From Anthonomus grandis grandis (taxonomy: Eukaryota; Arthropoda; Insecta; Coleoptera; Curculionidae), in NCBI RefSeq assembly GCF_022605725.1, contig NC_065550.1:25796262-25860261 (forward strand): a stretch of DNA of 64,000 nt. Direction: 5' to 3'. The translations under genes and the position numbers were made by a program. Shown in pieces: positions 1-11,300 of the stretch (positions are counted from its first letter, which is position 1; each line of letters starts with the position of its first letter). The notes under the pieces were generated by a model. That model was given only the letters and a program-made list of their open reading frames with translations. It did not search any database and was not told the origin of the DNA.

Positions 1-299
1 GATTTCTAGTAGATTATTAAATAACTTTTTACTTCCATATGCAATAGAGCCACATATAAGTTCAGATTGAGGAATCGGTAGCCTCAGCAGGTAATTTTGT
101 TAAGTGTTATACTGATGACCTAATACTAGTTCATGTTTTTACTTTTTAAAAACTAAACAAACTGTTTCCAGAATAAAAAGACAATACAATATAATACAAA
201 ACATTTCCAACAATTAATAACCTAAGTTATTAACCTATGCATGACATCTTTTGTACTAAACGCCCTGATAAATACAAATTGATTTATGGATAAGACTAT

Positions 300-435
300 T
301 CTGACTATTGACTTTAAGAAAGTTTATTAGTCCATTTTTTATACATTTGCAGTTTTGCAAAATTCCTTATTAGACTGACAGGTCTATAATTATTTATGGA
401 GGTCTCAGTACCTGCTTTAGCTTTAACATATCCAG
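300..435 (-). mobile_element. LINE reverse transcriptase fragment in the Med6 intron
   Basis: The minus-strand translation of 435-300 reads as the palm start of a non-LTR reverse transcriptase, with the hallmark N-N-Y-R-P-V-S-L-I followed by N-F-A-K-L. It begins only about ten bases inside the Med6 splice donor, so a transposon piece forms the start of this intron. It is short and closed by stops, hence a decayed fragment. The remaining bases 1-299 show no coding signal I can support. Confidence 0.5.
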
Positions 436-445
436 TGATACTTAC

Positions 446-645
446 TGTAGTTGGTCAGGATTAAGCCTTTGCATCTTGACAATTTCATTGTTACAAGTGC
501 GATCATAAAAAGGATTCGAAGCCTGAGAAAAATACTCGATAACATTGGAAGTATTTAATATGGGGATCCAGGGGGAGTCGTGCCATGATAGTCCCAAAGT
601 ATTGTCCGCAACTCCGCTGGGAGCAGTTATTGGTAGGCGGTTCAT
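446..645 (-). CDS. Med6: Mediator complex subunit 6 (Med6), first coding exon, partial
   Basis: Med6 is a head-module subunit of the Mediator coactivator that links transcription factors to RNA polymerase II in the nucleus. Read on the minus strand from the ATG at 645, the exon gives 66 codons plus two bases. It carries family hallmarks: a G-L-S-W-H-D-S block, W-I-P-I-L-N, the S-N-P-F-Y-D-R-T-C-N-N-E block and the K-M-Q-R-L block near the exon end. A consensus donor (GTAAGT) follows at 445. The next exon, expected to start with the N-M-T-G-L-E-Y block, does not appear in bases 1-445, so the rest of the gene lies beyond the left edge. The first in-frame ATG was taken as the start; no clear upstream coding extension was found. 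The gene is head-to-head with the NAA80-type gene, with about 570 bp between start codons. The identification is strong from motif order, but only about a quarter of the usual protein is present. Confidence 0.85.
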
Positions 646-1214
646 TATTATTGAACGGGGACACCAAAAACTATTTTTAGCAGACTTAAGTGGTGATTTA
701 AAAACAATCTGTATGCACGAAGTATACGAAAAAAGCTGAATTAGTGCGTAACTGTATGCAAAAAAACAGAACGAAGGTAAGGAAATGAAATTATTATAGT
801 CTATGAAGTAAAAGCTTTTGATTTCTGTTATGGAATTTATTAATTTTACGTATTGAAAACAATTGTAAAATTTTCAATATTTACATGGCTTTTTTCAAAA
901 TGTTGACAGTTCTTCATTTTTAAGGTTAAATGTTTACGTGACAACATTGCCAGTGTAATTTAAACGTATCAATTTGACGTCAGACGTCATTTCTATTATG
1001 TTTTTTAGTTTCTAACCTAAAAATTAGCCATCCTTTGTCCTTTCAATTTTATTTATATTAAAATAAAACGTTTTTTAGAGCGTTTAAGGATTTAAATTAA
1101 TTTAACGTGCTCAACATTAACAATGCACTAAAAAAAAGGGAGAAACCATAACTTTCTTTATCCTCAACTTTACGCACCAAAACAACTATTTTTACACTTT
1201 TACTTGCCTTTTAG
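646..1214. promoter_or_regulatory. Shared Med6/NAA80 intergenic region with paired CRE-like sites
   Basis: This 569 bp spacer separates two divergent start codons. At 975-989 lies TGACGTCAGACGTCA, a full palindromic CRE/ATF site overlapped by a second GACGTCA. This is the type of site bound by CREB/ATF bZIP dimers. A pyrimidine-rich stretch ending in TTTTAG sits directly before the NAA80 ATG (1198-1214) and could be a 3' splice site of a 5'-UTR intron. No TATA box stands out from the AT-rich background. The regulatory role is inferred from motif and position only. Confidence 0.45.
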
Positions 1215-1772
1215 ATGACCCTCTCAGTTGTTCCAATACACAAACAACCCCAATTCCTCAGGGCTTGTTGTGATTTAGTTAACAGTGAATGGAAAAGAAG
1301 TGATACAGCACGCCTTCGAAGCTTAGAATCATCTTGTGACCACTTGCCTGTCTCTTTAATTCTTATTAAGGAAGGCAGCCTTATTGGACACCTGAAACTC
1401 TCCATAATTCCCAGCATAAAAGAGGGATGTTTTGTTGAAAGTGTTGTTATAAAACAAGATCACAGAGGCCAAGGTTATGGCACAGTTTTAATGAAAGAAG
1501 CTGAAAAGTATTGTAAGAACTTTCTGCATTTAAAAGTGATTTATTTGTCTACTAAGGGTCAAGAAAAGTTTTATCATAAATTGGGTTATGAGGAGTGTGC
1601 GCCCATATCCATTTATGGAAGTTTTGGTGTATCTAGTCAAGTAAAATCATTCAAAGACAATAAGTGTGTTAAGAAGGTAGTATCAGAAAATGCACCGATG
1701 GCTCCACCCTTGCCAGTTCATATAAACAATAGTGGAAATTCTTTAAAAACTTATATGAGAAAAGAGTTATAA
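1215..1772 (+). CDS. Naa80: N-alpha-acetyltransferase 80-like (NAA80/NAT6), GNAT family
   Basis: This single 185-residue open frame is a predicted GNAT acetyltransferase of the NAA80 (NAT6) type. Characterised NAA80 acetylates the processed acidic N-terminus of actin in the cytosol using acetyl-CoA. The acetyl-CoA loop R-G-Q-G-Y-G is at residues 84-89, preceded by the strand V-E-S-V-V-I and followed by V-L-M-K-E-A-E. The C-terminal GNAT segment G-Q-E-K-F-Y-H-K-L-G-Y-E-E-C is at about 105-118, and a proline-rich stretch (A-P-M-A-P-P-L-P) lies near 160-167. Vertebrate NAA80 uses a proline-rich segment with profilin, so that similarity is suggestive only. The length suits a minimal NAA80. A poly(A) signal follows at 1805. 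The gene is tail-to-tail with the BLVRB-like gene (237 bp between stops) and divergent from Med6. Another GNAT subfamily is possible, but the Y-E-E-C-A-P-I-S segment favours NAA80. Confidence 0.8.
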   Translation: MTLSVVPIHKQPQFLRACCDLVNSEWKRSDTARLRSLESSCDHLPVSLILIKEGSLIGHLKLSIIPSIKEGCFVESVVIKQDHRGQGYGTVLMKEAEKYCKNFLHLKVIYLSTKGQEKFYHKLGYEECAPISIYGSFGVSSQVKSFKDNKCVKKVVSENAPMAPPLPVHINNSGNSLKTYMRKEL

Positions 1773-1804
1773 TAAGTTTATGGTTTGTACATATGATGTA
1801 TGTA

Positions 1805-1810
1805 AATAAA
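1805..1810 (+). terminator. Poly(A) signal of the NAA80-like gene
   Basis: AATAAA lies 33 bases downstream of the NAA80 stop codon, in the correct orientation and at a typical distance for an insect short 3' UTR. Confidence 0.6.
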
Positions 1811-2008
1811 TTCGTGTTTGACATCTTTGGACACCATTTTATTACAGTTTTTTCACTATAGTACTACAACTTTTTGAAAACATTTTAATAATTATACACT
1901 TAACAAACTTATTATATGTACCTAGTCTTACAAAATGCATCAACCAAAATTTAAATTAACATTATTAAATATTAAATCATTGATAAAAAGCTGCTATACA
2001 TAAAATCA

Positions 2009-5000
2009 CTAGTTTGGTTTTGATATGATTCCACAAACATGGCCATAATGTTCTGGCTGGCTTAGAGAGTCTACAAAGAACTGAGCCAGGTCATATTTGG
2101 AAACAACACGACCAAGGTACTTGTCATGCTCTACTTGGTAAGAAGATGATGGCTGGTCTGAAAGAGAAGTTTATATTTAAAGTTTAAAATATCTCAGTAG
2201 TTTGATTTACTGAATCTCAGGTAAAAATTGTAATAGAATTATTCTGGAATGTGTTGTAGAGAAAAATTTATAAAATAAAAAGTGAAAGTAATTAAATTCT
2301 TTATAATTTACCTTCTGGCAGGGAAGGTTATAAAATTTACCACAACAAAAATAGAGGGCATCAAATTATAAAATACGTAAAATTCGGGACATTATTGATT
2401 ACAACAATACTGCTGGAATTAAGTAAATCCCAAGTTATGAAAAAAATGAAACAAAAAAAGCCTCTTACTTTGTCCCAGTTGGTTACATAGCTTCATTCTC
2501 AAACAATAAATTGCACACATACAATGTTTTTATTTCAAAACGAACAACCCTTAATAACTAAAAAAAACATGCCAACATAGATATACATAAAAAATACAAA
2601 TAATAAAAAACACAATTTCTACAAGTTCCAAACAGTAGTATAGACTGAAAAGGTGATGTAGAAAAGTAGTGAAAAAGTTTTCATAAATAAAATAGAATGA
2701 TTATTTTTTCTATATAAATTGAGATTGATTCTGGGAGGAAAAACACATTTTTCAGAAAATTTAAACAGTATATAAATTAAACAATAATTGTTTTGTAGGA
2801 AAAGTCTTCTTTTTTTTTCCGACAGCACAGCATGTTGCATGCATATCCTCAAAATTAATATATACAAGGCACATGATACCATATCTCACTTTTATAGGGA
2901 TATTCAACGTCCCTATAAAACTCTGTGATTGATATTAGTATTTACAGTGAAAGCTCTCCTTGCGGACAGCTTCTATAAGCGGACATCTCTTTTAACCGGA
3001 CAAAGTTCCTGGAACCGAATTTCAGCATATCATTTTCAATGTTAAATGCATTCCGATAAGCGGACGCTCTTATAAACGGACGCGGACACTAGATTTTTTT
3101 GTATGTGATCAAAAAATCTCCCATAAGCGGATGCGAAACTCTAATACCCGGACGATTTTTAGTTCCGCATATTGCAATGCACATATCTACATACATAAAA
3201 TTCGGCAATTCCCCGATTTATATTACGCGATTCCCCATTTACGCATTTCGTTGGCTAGCCAGTATGTAATCTTGCGGTTTATTTTCAGTTCAGGCAAATT
3301 CATAGTTGATTGAGATATTTTATCATTGTAACTGTAAAATGGCACCAAAAAAAAGGATGCTCTCGTTAAGGAAAAGATGGAAGTTGTTAACGTATTAGAC
3401 AGAGAAAGTGTTTCAGTTCGTCATTTGGCAAAGAGGTTTTAATATTGGGAAAACGCAAGCAGCTGAAATTGAAGTCAAAAATAAGGAAGATATCAGGAGT
3501 AAATCGCAATCAGCAACTAATATAAATCAAAAGAAGGATTTTTTTTTAAAAGGAAGGTTTTGCTATAGACAAAACATGTTTTTTAAGTGGTTTGTGAAAG
3601 CTAGAAGTCAGAACATTCCAATCTCAGGGCCGTTAGTGAAAATGAAACCTAAAGAAATCGCCATTACTTTGAGCTATAATAATTTCAGTGCGTCCGACGG
3701 GTGGCTGCAAAAGTGGTGCAAGAGACATAGTGTGAGTTTCCAAATGCATATCTGGCGAAGCTGCTGCAGTAAATCAAGTTGATATGTCACAATTTTTGGA
3801 GAAACTTCCGTCCATGTTGCTTGGCTACAAACCAGAAAACGTGTACAACGCAGATGAAAATGGATTTTTTTTTCGCGCATTGCCCGAAAAAACTCTGTCC
3901 CTTAAAGGAGAAACATGTGTGGGTGGAAAGTTGTCTAAATATAGACTAACCATTTTATTCTGTGCAAATATGGCCGGTGAAAAATGCGATTTGATTGTGA
4001 TCGGGAAAGCGGCTCGTCCGCGTGCTTTAAAAAACGTTGCTATTAAGGATCTACCAGCGACTTGGAACTCCAACAAAAAGGCATGGATGACTCAAGAAAT
4101 CATGTCTGAGTGGTTACTGGAATTCGACCGGAAAATGGGAATCCAAAAAAGACAAGTTCTTTTATTTTTAGACAATGCATGCTCTCATCCTCGTGATCTG
4201 AAAATGAAAAATGTGAAAATTATATTTTTACCGCCAAACATAACTTCAGTTTGTCAGCCTTTGGATCAAGGTATTATACAGAACTTTAAATTTTATTATC
4301 GGCATTTGATTTTAAAACATATTTTAACAAAAATTTACGATGTCCCAAAGCTCATCTGAGCTTACAAAGTCTATTAATGTGTTAGAAGCTTTGTATTTTA
4401 TAAAAACAGCATGGGATAAAGTAAATTCCTCTACAATTAAGAACTGTTTTGGCAAAGCTGGATTCAGAAAAAGTGGATGTAGCTCAGAATTTGCTGAGCA
4501 AAATTATTGCGATGCTGAAGACGATCTGCCCTTAGCGACACTTGCTCAGTTACTGCGACATGCCAAACATTTAGTAGTAGCAGACCCCCAGAAAGTAGAT
4601 GATTTCCTGGCCTTAGACAATAGCATAACAACAGAAGAAAATGCCATTGACAACTTTTCGAATTTGGATGTAGAAAGCCCAGGCCAACTTGAATATGGTA
4701 GTCCAAACGACTCAGAAGAAGAAGTGGAACTAGTGGACTCACTAAGAGGTTCAAAAACTATAAATTCATATGGGGAAGCTCTAAATCATATTTCTATATT
4801 AAAAAAATTTGCTAAAGATGATTTCACTGCATTTCAACATTTAAAAAAAATTAGAAAGATATTACGAAAATTGTCTCCTTCAGCAAAAGATGGTATAATT
4901 TCGTTAGACAAACATTTTAAACTTTTTTCAAAAAGCTAAAGAATAATGTTTTTTTTTTGTAATTCTCGTACCATGTACTGAAGCATTTATGTTTTTGTAT

Positions 5001-7840
5001 ACGTATACATACATATAGATATATAGCATAAATACATACTTTAAAAATGTGGCGAGTTTCTGTTTCATTTTTCTCATGATTATATACCCCGTTATTTATA
5101 CTGTATACTCACATACTCTCTTTTAAACGGACACCTCCCATAAGCGGACAAAAGTTACGGAACCGTGAGTGTCCGCTTATGGGAGCTTTCACTGTATATG
5201 TTAATTTTTTGTTGTTGTAAGTACAGTATAAGAAAACTTTGTATGAGGCACTATGCCTTTAAATAATAATTGAAAAAAAAACAAATAGTATCTATAAAAA
5301 AATTGCTCTGGAATATACATACAGGGTGTTTCTTAACTTATACGCATAAACTTGGGAAATTATTGCTGACGGCAACTAATGACTAATAGTGAAAAAAAAA
5401 TTTAGTAAAATAGTTTTAGTTACGGAGATAAACGACTTGTTAATTAAAATTTAAAAAAAACGTAAATTCTCCAAAATAAATGTTTATTTAACTATTATAG
5501 TAATTGTTCGAATTTCCATGACTTTCAATACATAATTGAGCATGGCTAATCCAAGAGTTGCAGACAACAGGTAATCCAGGTTGTAGTCGAATTTCCTCGG
5601 CGGCAGCAAATATCCGATTTCTTAATTTTTGTTCATTATCAACTTCGGTTACATAAACCAGAGATTTTAGGTGGCCCCAAAAATAAAAGTCAAGCGGATT
5701 AAGGTCGGGTGATCGAGGAGGCCATCCAATTGGACCACCTCGGCCTATCCATCGTTCGGGGCACATTCGATCCAAATGCCGTCGCACTGGTCGCGCAAAA
5801 TATGGTGAAGCACCATCGTGAAGAAACCACAAATTCTGCCTAGAAGAGGGACTTCTTCAAGGAGTACCGGCAAATTTTGTCGCAAGAATTGTAAATAAAG
5901 AGCACCAGTTAGACGATTATCCAAAATGAAAGGGCCAATAAGAATTCCGTTTACAATTCCAGCCCACACATTTACTGAAAATCGTTGTTGAAAGTTTGTT
6001 CGCCGAATGGCATGCGGATTTTCAACTGCCCAAAAATGCGTATTGCGAAAATTGTGAATACCATTGCGTGTGAAAATTGCTTCATCCGTAGCTAAAATAT
6101 TCCTGGAAAAGTTTGGGTTTAACTGCTGCTGATGTAACAACTACTCGCAAAAGTTTACTCGAGGCGCATGATCCCTTGGAAGTAAAGTTTGTACCACAGA
6201 TGTAAATAGCTCCGTGCGGAGCTATTGACATTGTGCTTGTACCTTTTGGACGTAAAATGGATGCAGTAATTCATGCCTTAAAATTCGCCAAACTGTGACT
6301 GGTGATAATCCAAATTGCGTTGCAATTGTTCTAGTGCTTATGTCAGGATGCTCTTTGATGATATCTAAAATCAAATTCTCCAGATTTAAAATGCGCCTAG
6401 GTCTAATGGCTCCACCATGTTGCCCTGGCCTCGGCCGCAAATTTCCAGTTTCTCCACCCCGCTGAACCACACGCAAAAAAGCTTCACGCGACGGATGATA
6501 CCTATGAGGAAACCTTTGTGCATAAAGATTAGCTGCAGCCACACTGTTTTGTCTTGATTCCCCGTATGCCAGTAACATGTCCATTAGTTCCTCATTTGAA
6601 AAATTATGCGGCATAATTTTAATAAAAAACGAAATACGACCACAACTGTATCAACTGATAGCAAAGTAGGTACTACTAAACATAATAAACATCATCCGGA
6701 CTTGTTTAGTTCTTAATTTGAAAACAAAATTCCACCTGATAAAGTTATTACATTTTTGTGAAAAAAAAAAAGAATTATCTCAGAAACTAAAAAACTAAGA
6801 CAAATTCCTAGTTTGCCAAAGGTAGTAAAGTCTTAAAATTTTATCTAGATGTATAGTGTCTTTTTGCTTGTTTTATTTTGTCTAGTTTTTATCAGCAGTA
6901 AGCACTCTTTTAATGTAATAACAATTATATTGTGTTTTAAAGGAGAATAAATAAATAAACTATTACAGGAATATTCATAGAATATTATGATTAGAATTAA
7001 TGTCAATACTGAGAATAAAATTATCTAAAATTACTATTTAAACGGTAATACTGCAAAAATTAATTGGCATATTTTTATATGTTAATTTTCATTAGTCACA
7101 GGAATTAATATAACAGTCCATTATTGGAATTTTTATGTTACCAAGCAATATAATCTAAACACCATAAAACTGTCTACATACCTATATGGTTATAGTAATA
7201 ATGCAAATACGTACTTATCAATATTATTGCAAACCAAACAAACATAACATGTGAGATAATAAAGATAAAATATTTTTCCAATATCTTACCTGAAATATGA
7301 GGAGGAAACACAGCAACATATTTTAGACCTGATTCCTTGAGGATATCAAACATCCTTTGATGGTCTGCATTTAAATCCCTAAAGATTGCTGGAACTTTAT
7401 CGCTTGTTGGATCATGAAACAAAAATGCAGACAGGCACACAGAAACAATTTCAATATTAGACTCTTTCATTGCCTTGACGATGTTTTTCAGCCCTTCACT
7501 TAAATCTGTAGTGGCTTTCAAGTCATTTCTTGTTCCGAGGTTGACTATAACGGCCTTTACACCCTCAAGAGTTTTTAGGACATCGGGATAGTTTAAGACA
7601 TTGCCTTGTACTATTTCTATTTTATCCTTCAAGTTTTCTGGGACTTTTGTCAGGTCCCTTACAAGAGCTTTTACTTTTAACCCTAAATGATAAGTTAATT
7701 AAGTAAAATAAAGTAATATCGAGCAAGTTAAATACAAGAATAATGTGATTTTCGTTAGTTGTTTTACCTTTTTTTAGGGCTGCCTCAGTTGTACAGACGC
7801 CGGTCATCCCGGTAGCACCAAAAATTGCTATTTTCTCCAT
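2009..7840 (-). CDS. BLVRB-like NADPH-dependent flavin/biliverdin reductase, 3 exons
   Basis: This is an SDR-type NAD(P)H-flavin reductase, like biliverdin reductase B, a small cytosolic enzyme that reduces flavins and biliverdin IX-beta with NADPH. Exons on the minus strand are 7840-7768, 7682-7290 and 2157-2009. All junctions are GT-AG and the joined frame is 615 bp (204 residues, against about 206 in vertebrates). The nucleotide-binding loop G-x-x-G-x-x-G (G-A-T-G-M-T-G) is at residues 8-14, as in the family. The catalytic-region serine block S-A-F-L and the P-P-H-I histidine block just before the second splice are both present. The last exon gives the conserved V-S-K-Y-D-L-A-Q-F tail. Intron 2 is 5.1 kb because a pogo element (2945-5194) and a mariner-type element (about 5322-6840) have inserted. 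Without exon 3 the gene looks truncated, because exon 2 reads through its donor into intronic stops. It is head-to-head with mRpL40. Confidence 0.85.
2158..2944. other. Intron sequence without recognised content
   Basis: This is the acceptor-side part of intron 2 of the BLVRB-like gene, AT-rich, with no coding signal, repeat or hairpin that I can support. The other gene-free part of this intron, about 6850-7289, is equally featureless. Confidence 0.5.
2945..5194 (+). mobile_element. pogo/Tigger-type DNA transposon, both ends present, TA target duplication
   Basis: The element begins CAGTGAAAGCTC at 2945 and ends with the inverted GAGCTTTCACTG at 5194. Both ends are directly flanked by TA (2943-2944 and 5195-5196), the target duplication of pogo/Tc1/mariner transposons. 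Sub-terminal repeats of a GCGGACA/TGTCCGC core (for example ATAAGCGGAC) occur several times within each end and may be transposase binding sites. It is 2250 bp long, oriented opposite to the host BLVRB-like gene, and contains a broken transposase gene. Confidence 0.85.
3339..4939 (+). pseudogene. pogo/Tigger transposase (CENP-B HTH plus DDE), frameshifted
   Basis: The transposase begins at the ATG at 3339 (M-A-P-K-K). A CENP-B type helix-turn-helix follows, then the Tc5-type HTH (segment N-I-P-I-S-G-P-L near 3615-3640). The DDE_1 catalytic domain runs over 3784-4359, with N-A-D-E-N-G (first Asp), L-F-L-D-N-A-C-S-H-P (second Asp) and Q-P-L-D-Q-G (third Asp), the usual DDD triad of pogo. The C-terminal acidic region continues in another frame at 4340-4939. 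At least three frameshifts or stops separate these blocks, so no full-length protein can be made from this copy. Confidence 0.8.
5322..6840 (-). mobile_element. mariner/IS630-type DNA transposon with DUF4817-like transposase
   Basis: The left end is TA (5320-5321) followed by CAGGGTGTTTCTTAACTTAT, a typical mariner-type terminus. The opposite end is diverged. The inverse of about 6770-6835 resembles the left sub-terminal stretch (a GGCAA-CTA segment, then TAGTTT and GAGATAA), so the element probably ended near 6840-6885, but I cannot fix the boundary. The transposase is encoded on the minus strand. It lies in the large intron of the BLVRB-like gene, downstream of the pogo element. Confidence 0.65.
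5488..6614 (-). pseudogene. mariner-type transposase, three frame-disrupted blocks
   Basis: The N-terminal block (6614-6222) begins M-P-H-N-F-S-N-E-E-L and matches the DUF4817 helix-turn-helix of insect IS630/mariner-type transposons. It includes the R-G-G-E-T-G motif and a second HTH with I-A-T-Q-F-G-L-S. The middle block (6140-5745) has the first catalytic region, I-L-A-T-D-E-A-I-F-T. The last block (5832-5488) has the second Asp in F-L-H-D-G-A-S-P-Y-F and the signature W-P-P-R-S-P-D-L-N-P-L-D. Frameshifts separate the blocks at about 6141-6221 and 5745-5832. Confidence 0.75.
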
Positions 7841-8380
7841 TATTTTTTCTCCTACTTGGTAAATTAACTTTTCTGTTTAATTATATGTTGGTTCATAACG
7901 GGTGATTGAATTAATTTACTTGAAAATTAGCAGACTCATTCCAATAATTGGAAAATGTATATGCGATGTAATAGCAATAAGCACTATGTAATACGAAAAG
8001 TAAATAAAAAGTTTAAATAATCGTTTGACAGTTGTGAATGAAATGATAAGGAAGCAACCCGCTGTACAAGTTCATTAATATTGTAAATACGCAATTCAAA
8101 TATTTCATTAATATTTCTCAGAGATCAATTTTTTAAAGATATTTTTGCTTATAAAAATTATAAGATATTCGTAGTTATCTTTCCAATTCCACATTTATTA
8201 AATAATATAGGAAAGGACTACATTATTAAGGGCTTGCCTATAAAAGAGACCGGGTGTTAATTTGAAACTTAAAAAAAAAAAAAACACGGTAGGTGACGGT
8301 TTGTTAAGAGACACTCCCAAGTTTTTATTTTGAGGTTTAATGTCGAAAATTATTTTTCTCATTTAAAACTTAGTTACAGG
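7841..8380. promoter_or_regulatory. Probable bidirectional promoter, BLVRB-like / mRpL40
   Basis: Only 540 bp separate the divergent start codons of the BLVRB-like gene (7840) and mRpL40 (8381), so both promoters must lie here unless untranslated exons are further away. The stretch is AT-rich, with a poly-A run near 8271-8284. I see no TATA box, initiator or known motif that stands out, so the assignment rests on gene arrangement alone. Confidence 0.4.
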
Positions 8381-11300
8381 ATGAGTTTCGCAAAAATTAT
8401 TCCTCAGTTTAAAAGGTTTGCCCTAACATAAGTAATAAAACCACATTGTTCAACAATATTCTTTCTACACATTTTAAGGTTATGCTTACAACCAAACCTA
8501 GGAACAGCTCTTCGACAGGTCTCAACAAATAATTCCCTGTTTTTTAAGGCAACCCCATGTCTTATGTAAGTAGTTCTGCTTCTTTACACTAAATTATACC
8601 TACAATTTTAATTTTTAGGGCTGAACCAATGAAGAAGAAAAAAAGATTAGATCCCGCAGTCATTAGAGCCAGGGAAGAGAGGAAAAAGAAAAAAATTGAA
8701 AAGCAAATTAGACGTTTAGAAAAGCATGCGAGACAACTAAAACCCCTTAGCGAGTGTGAAGTGCCTCTGGTTCTTTTAGATGAAAAACTGTAAGTGGTTT
8801 ATCACTAAATTCAGATGTCAGTAAAACATCTTTTGCATGTGTTATTAGGGAAAGGCAAAGGAATATAGTTCATACCCCAGAAACTCTTGAAAAAAGGGCT
8901 CTGCTAGAAAAGAAATGGGCAAATTATAAAAGGATTCAACTATTAAATGATTTACAAATGATTGATCGGGTTCAGTTTTATCAGCAAAGAGCTTTAGATG
9001 AACTGAAAAAAGAGTCTGAAGAGTTATATCAAGAAGCAATACAGGTAAAAAAAAATATTTTTTAAGGTAATAATTTTGTTTGCCAATGATGCCTTACAGC
9101 AGTGAAACTTTTCATTTGAATATATTTTATTTTTTTGGACATTAACATAACACAGACATTTAAAGATGCTATATAACAATAAAGCATCTATTTGACAGCA
9201 TATCATATGGGCCTAGGTGTTGCATAATGAGGAATGTGTGGAAGATATTTCATAAATACTCTATAATATAAAATAAATCTTTTTATTACATGTATTGCTA
9301 TGTAAACATAAAAACAAAAATTTATGAAATAATGCATATTTTGGAAAAGTAAGACTTTATATTGTTTAATAATTCTGAGTTTTTAAGTGGCTATTTTTTT
9401 TTTTTTTTTTTTTTCAAGTACTTTATTGTCGAAAATTTGGTACATGCACACGAATTTTATTGACAAAGCTTCAGAAAATAAATACAATCAAATCAGATTT
9501 TACAAAACAAATATAAAAAAATGTTACAAACAAATCTTTATAAAATAAAATACATGCATGTAGACAAAGGTAGCAGAGATAAAGGGACATATAAAGGTAT
9601 GTTCAAAATTAAAATTAACAGATTAAAAGCTTAGCATCTACTACACAACATCCTCAGCCTTAAAAAAGTCTTCAATCGAATAAAAGGCTTTTAGAAGCAA
9701 ATATGACTTCAGTTTACAACGAAACTGGCGCAAAGACTGAACACTTCTTAATTCCACGCTAATGTGATTATAAATCATTAAACCGCGATATATAAATGAA
9801 TCTTTGATAGATGTAAAATGAGGAATAGGAAGGGGAATATTATTAATCTGTCTGGTAGGATAACTGTGATGTCGGATTGGAAAACTGTTCTTATTTTTGA
9901 ATATTAAACATGCAGTTTCCAAAATAAATAATGATGGTAGGGTCAAAATACGGCTCTCTTTGAAAAGATTACCACAATGCATTCTAGAATGGGCCCTAAA
10001 TAAACTTCTGACAGCCCTCTTTTGCAGCACAAAAACAGACTGAAACAGATAATTTGAACATGCACCCCAAAATGGAAGAACATACCTTAAATGCGACTCG
10101 AACAAAGCAAAGTACACATCACGAGCAACATCTCTCCCCAGTTCATGAACGGTTGCCCTAACAGAGAAGCAGCCAGAAGCAAGTTTTTTATTTAACTTTA
10201 TTATATGGTCAGAAAACTTTAAATCTTTATCAATGACTAAACCAAGAAATGCAGAATTGTCTACCATGTCCAATGCGTTCTCACCAAAATCAAGACTCTC
10301 AGCTTGAAAATTGAAACCAATAATGTGGGACTTTGACATATTTAAGCAAAGTTGATTGGAATCACACCATTGCTTTAATTTCAGGAGATCGGCTGCAACA
10401 TCTCTGACAAGCTGCTTGGGATCTTTATTTGACCATAAAACCGTTGTGTCGTCAGCAAACAATGTAAAATGTCCACATATGCTAAGAGTAATAAGATCAT
10501 TAATGTATACAAGAAATAGAAGGGGACCAAGAACTGACCCCTGTGGAACACCACAATCCACAGACTCCCTACCAGAAAAGTCACCATTAAGGTACACAGA
10601 CTGCTCGCGACCAGACAAATAGCACTCAAACCACTTCAGTGCAACACCCCTAACTCCATAAGCAGAAAGCTTCTGAAGCAGTATCCTATGGCTCACACAA
10701 TCAAAAGCCTTGGACAAGTCACAGAACACCGCCGCAGTCGCCTCTCTTCCATTAACACCCTGGAGAAGTTTGGACAAGAAATCAAACATAGCGTCAGAGG
10801 TGCTTTTCCCTGATAGAAAACCAAATTGTTCATCTCGAAGAACCCCTTCCCCCAGAAGAAACTTTAAAAGACGATCCTTCATAAGTCTTTCAATTAACTT
10901 AGATAAAGTAGACAAAATTGAAATCGGCCTATAGTTGGATGGACTAGAACGATCACCACCCTTATAAAGAGGCAAAATTTTTGCTAATTTTAGGCAAAGA
11001 GGAAATGTGCCCAACTGAAATGAAATATTAATAGCATCAGAAAGAGCCTGAATAGCACTCAAAGGAAGTTTTCCCAATAAATTCACTGAAATACCATCGT
11101 CACTAGATGCCCTTTTCTTTTTCGTCGATCCTATAGTGCAAAAAATCTCCCTGGGAGTAGTGGGGCTGAGGTAAAATGAGTTTCCACTAGTGGTAGGTAA
11201 AAATTTGAGAGGGTCATAAGTGGAAGAGAGACCCTTTGTGAGGATATCAGCAACCGAACAAAAGTACCTATTTAATATGTCAGAATCAATCCGCACTTCT

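Noticed and set aside
545..739. 64-codon plus-strand frame
   Set aside because: Shadow of the Med6 exon on the other strand.
2619..2882. 87-codon minus-strand frame in the BLVRB-like intron
   Set aside because: Composition follows AT-rich background (Phe/Leu/Ile/Tyr-rich), no family motif, lies inside a well-defined intron.
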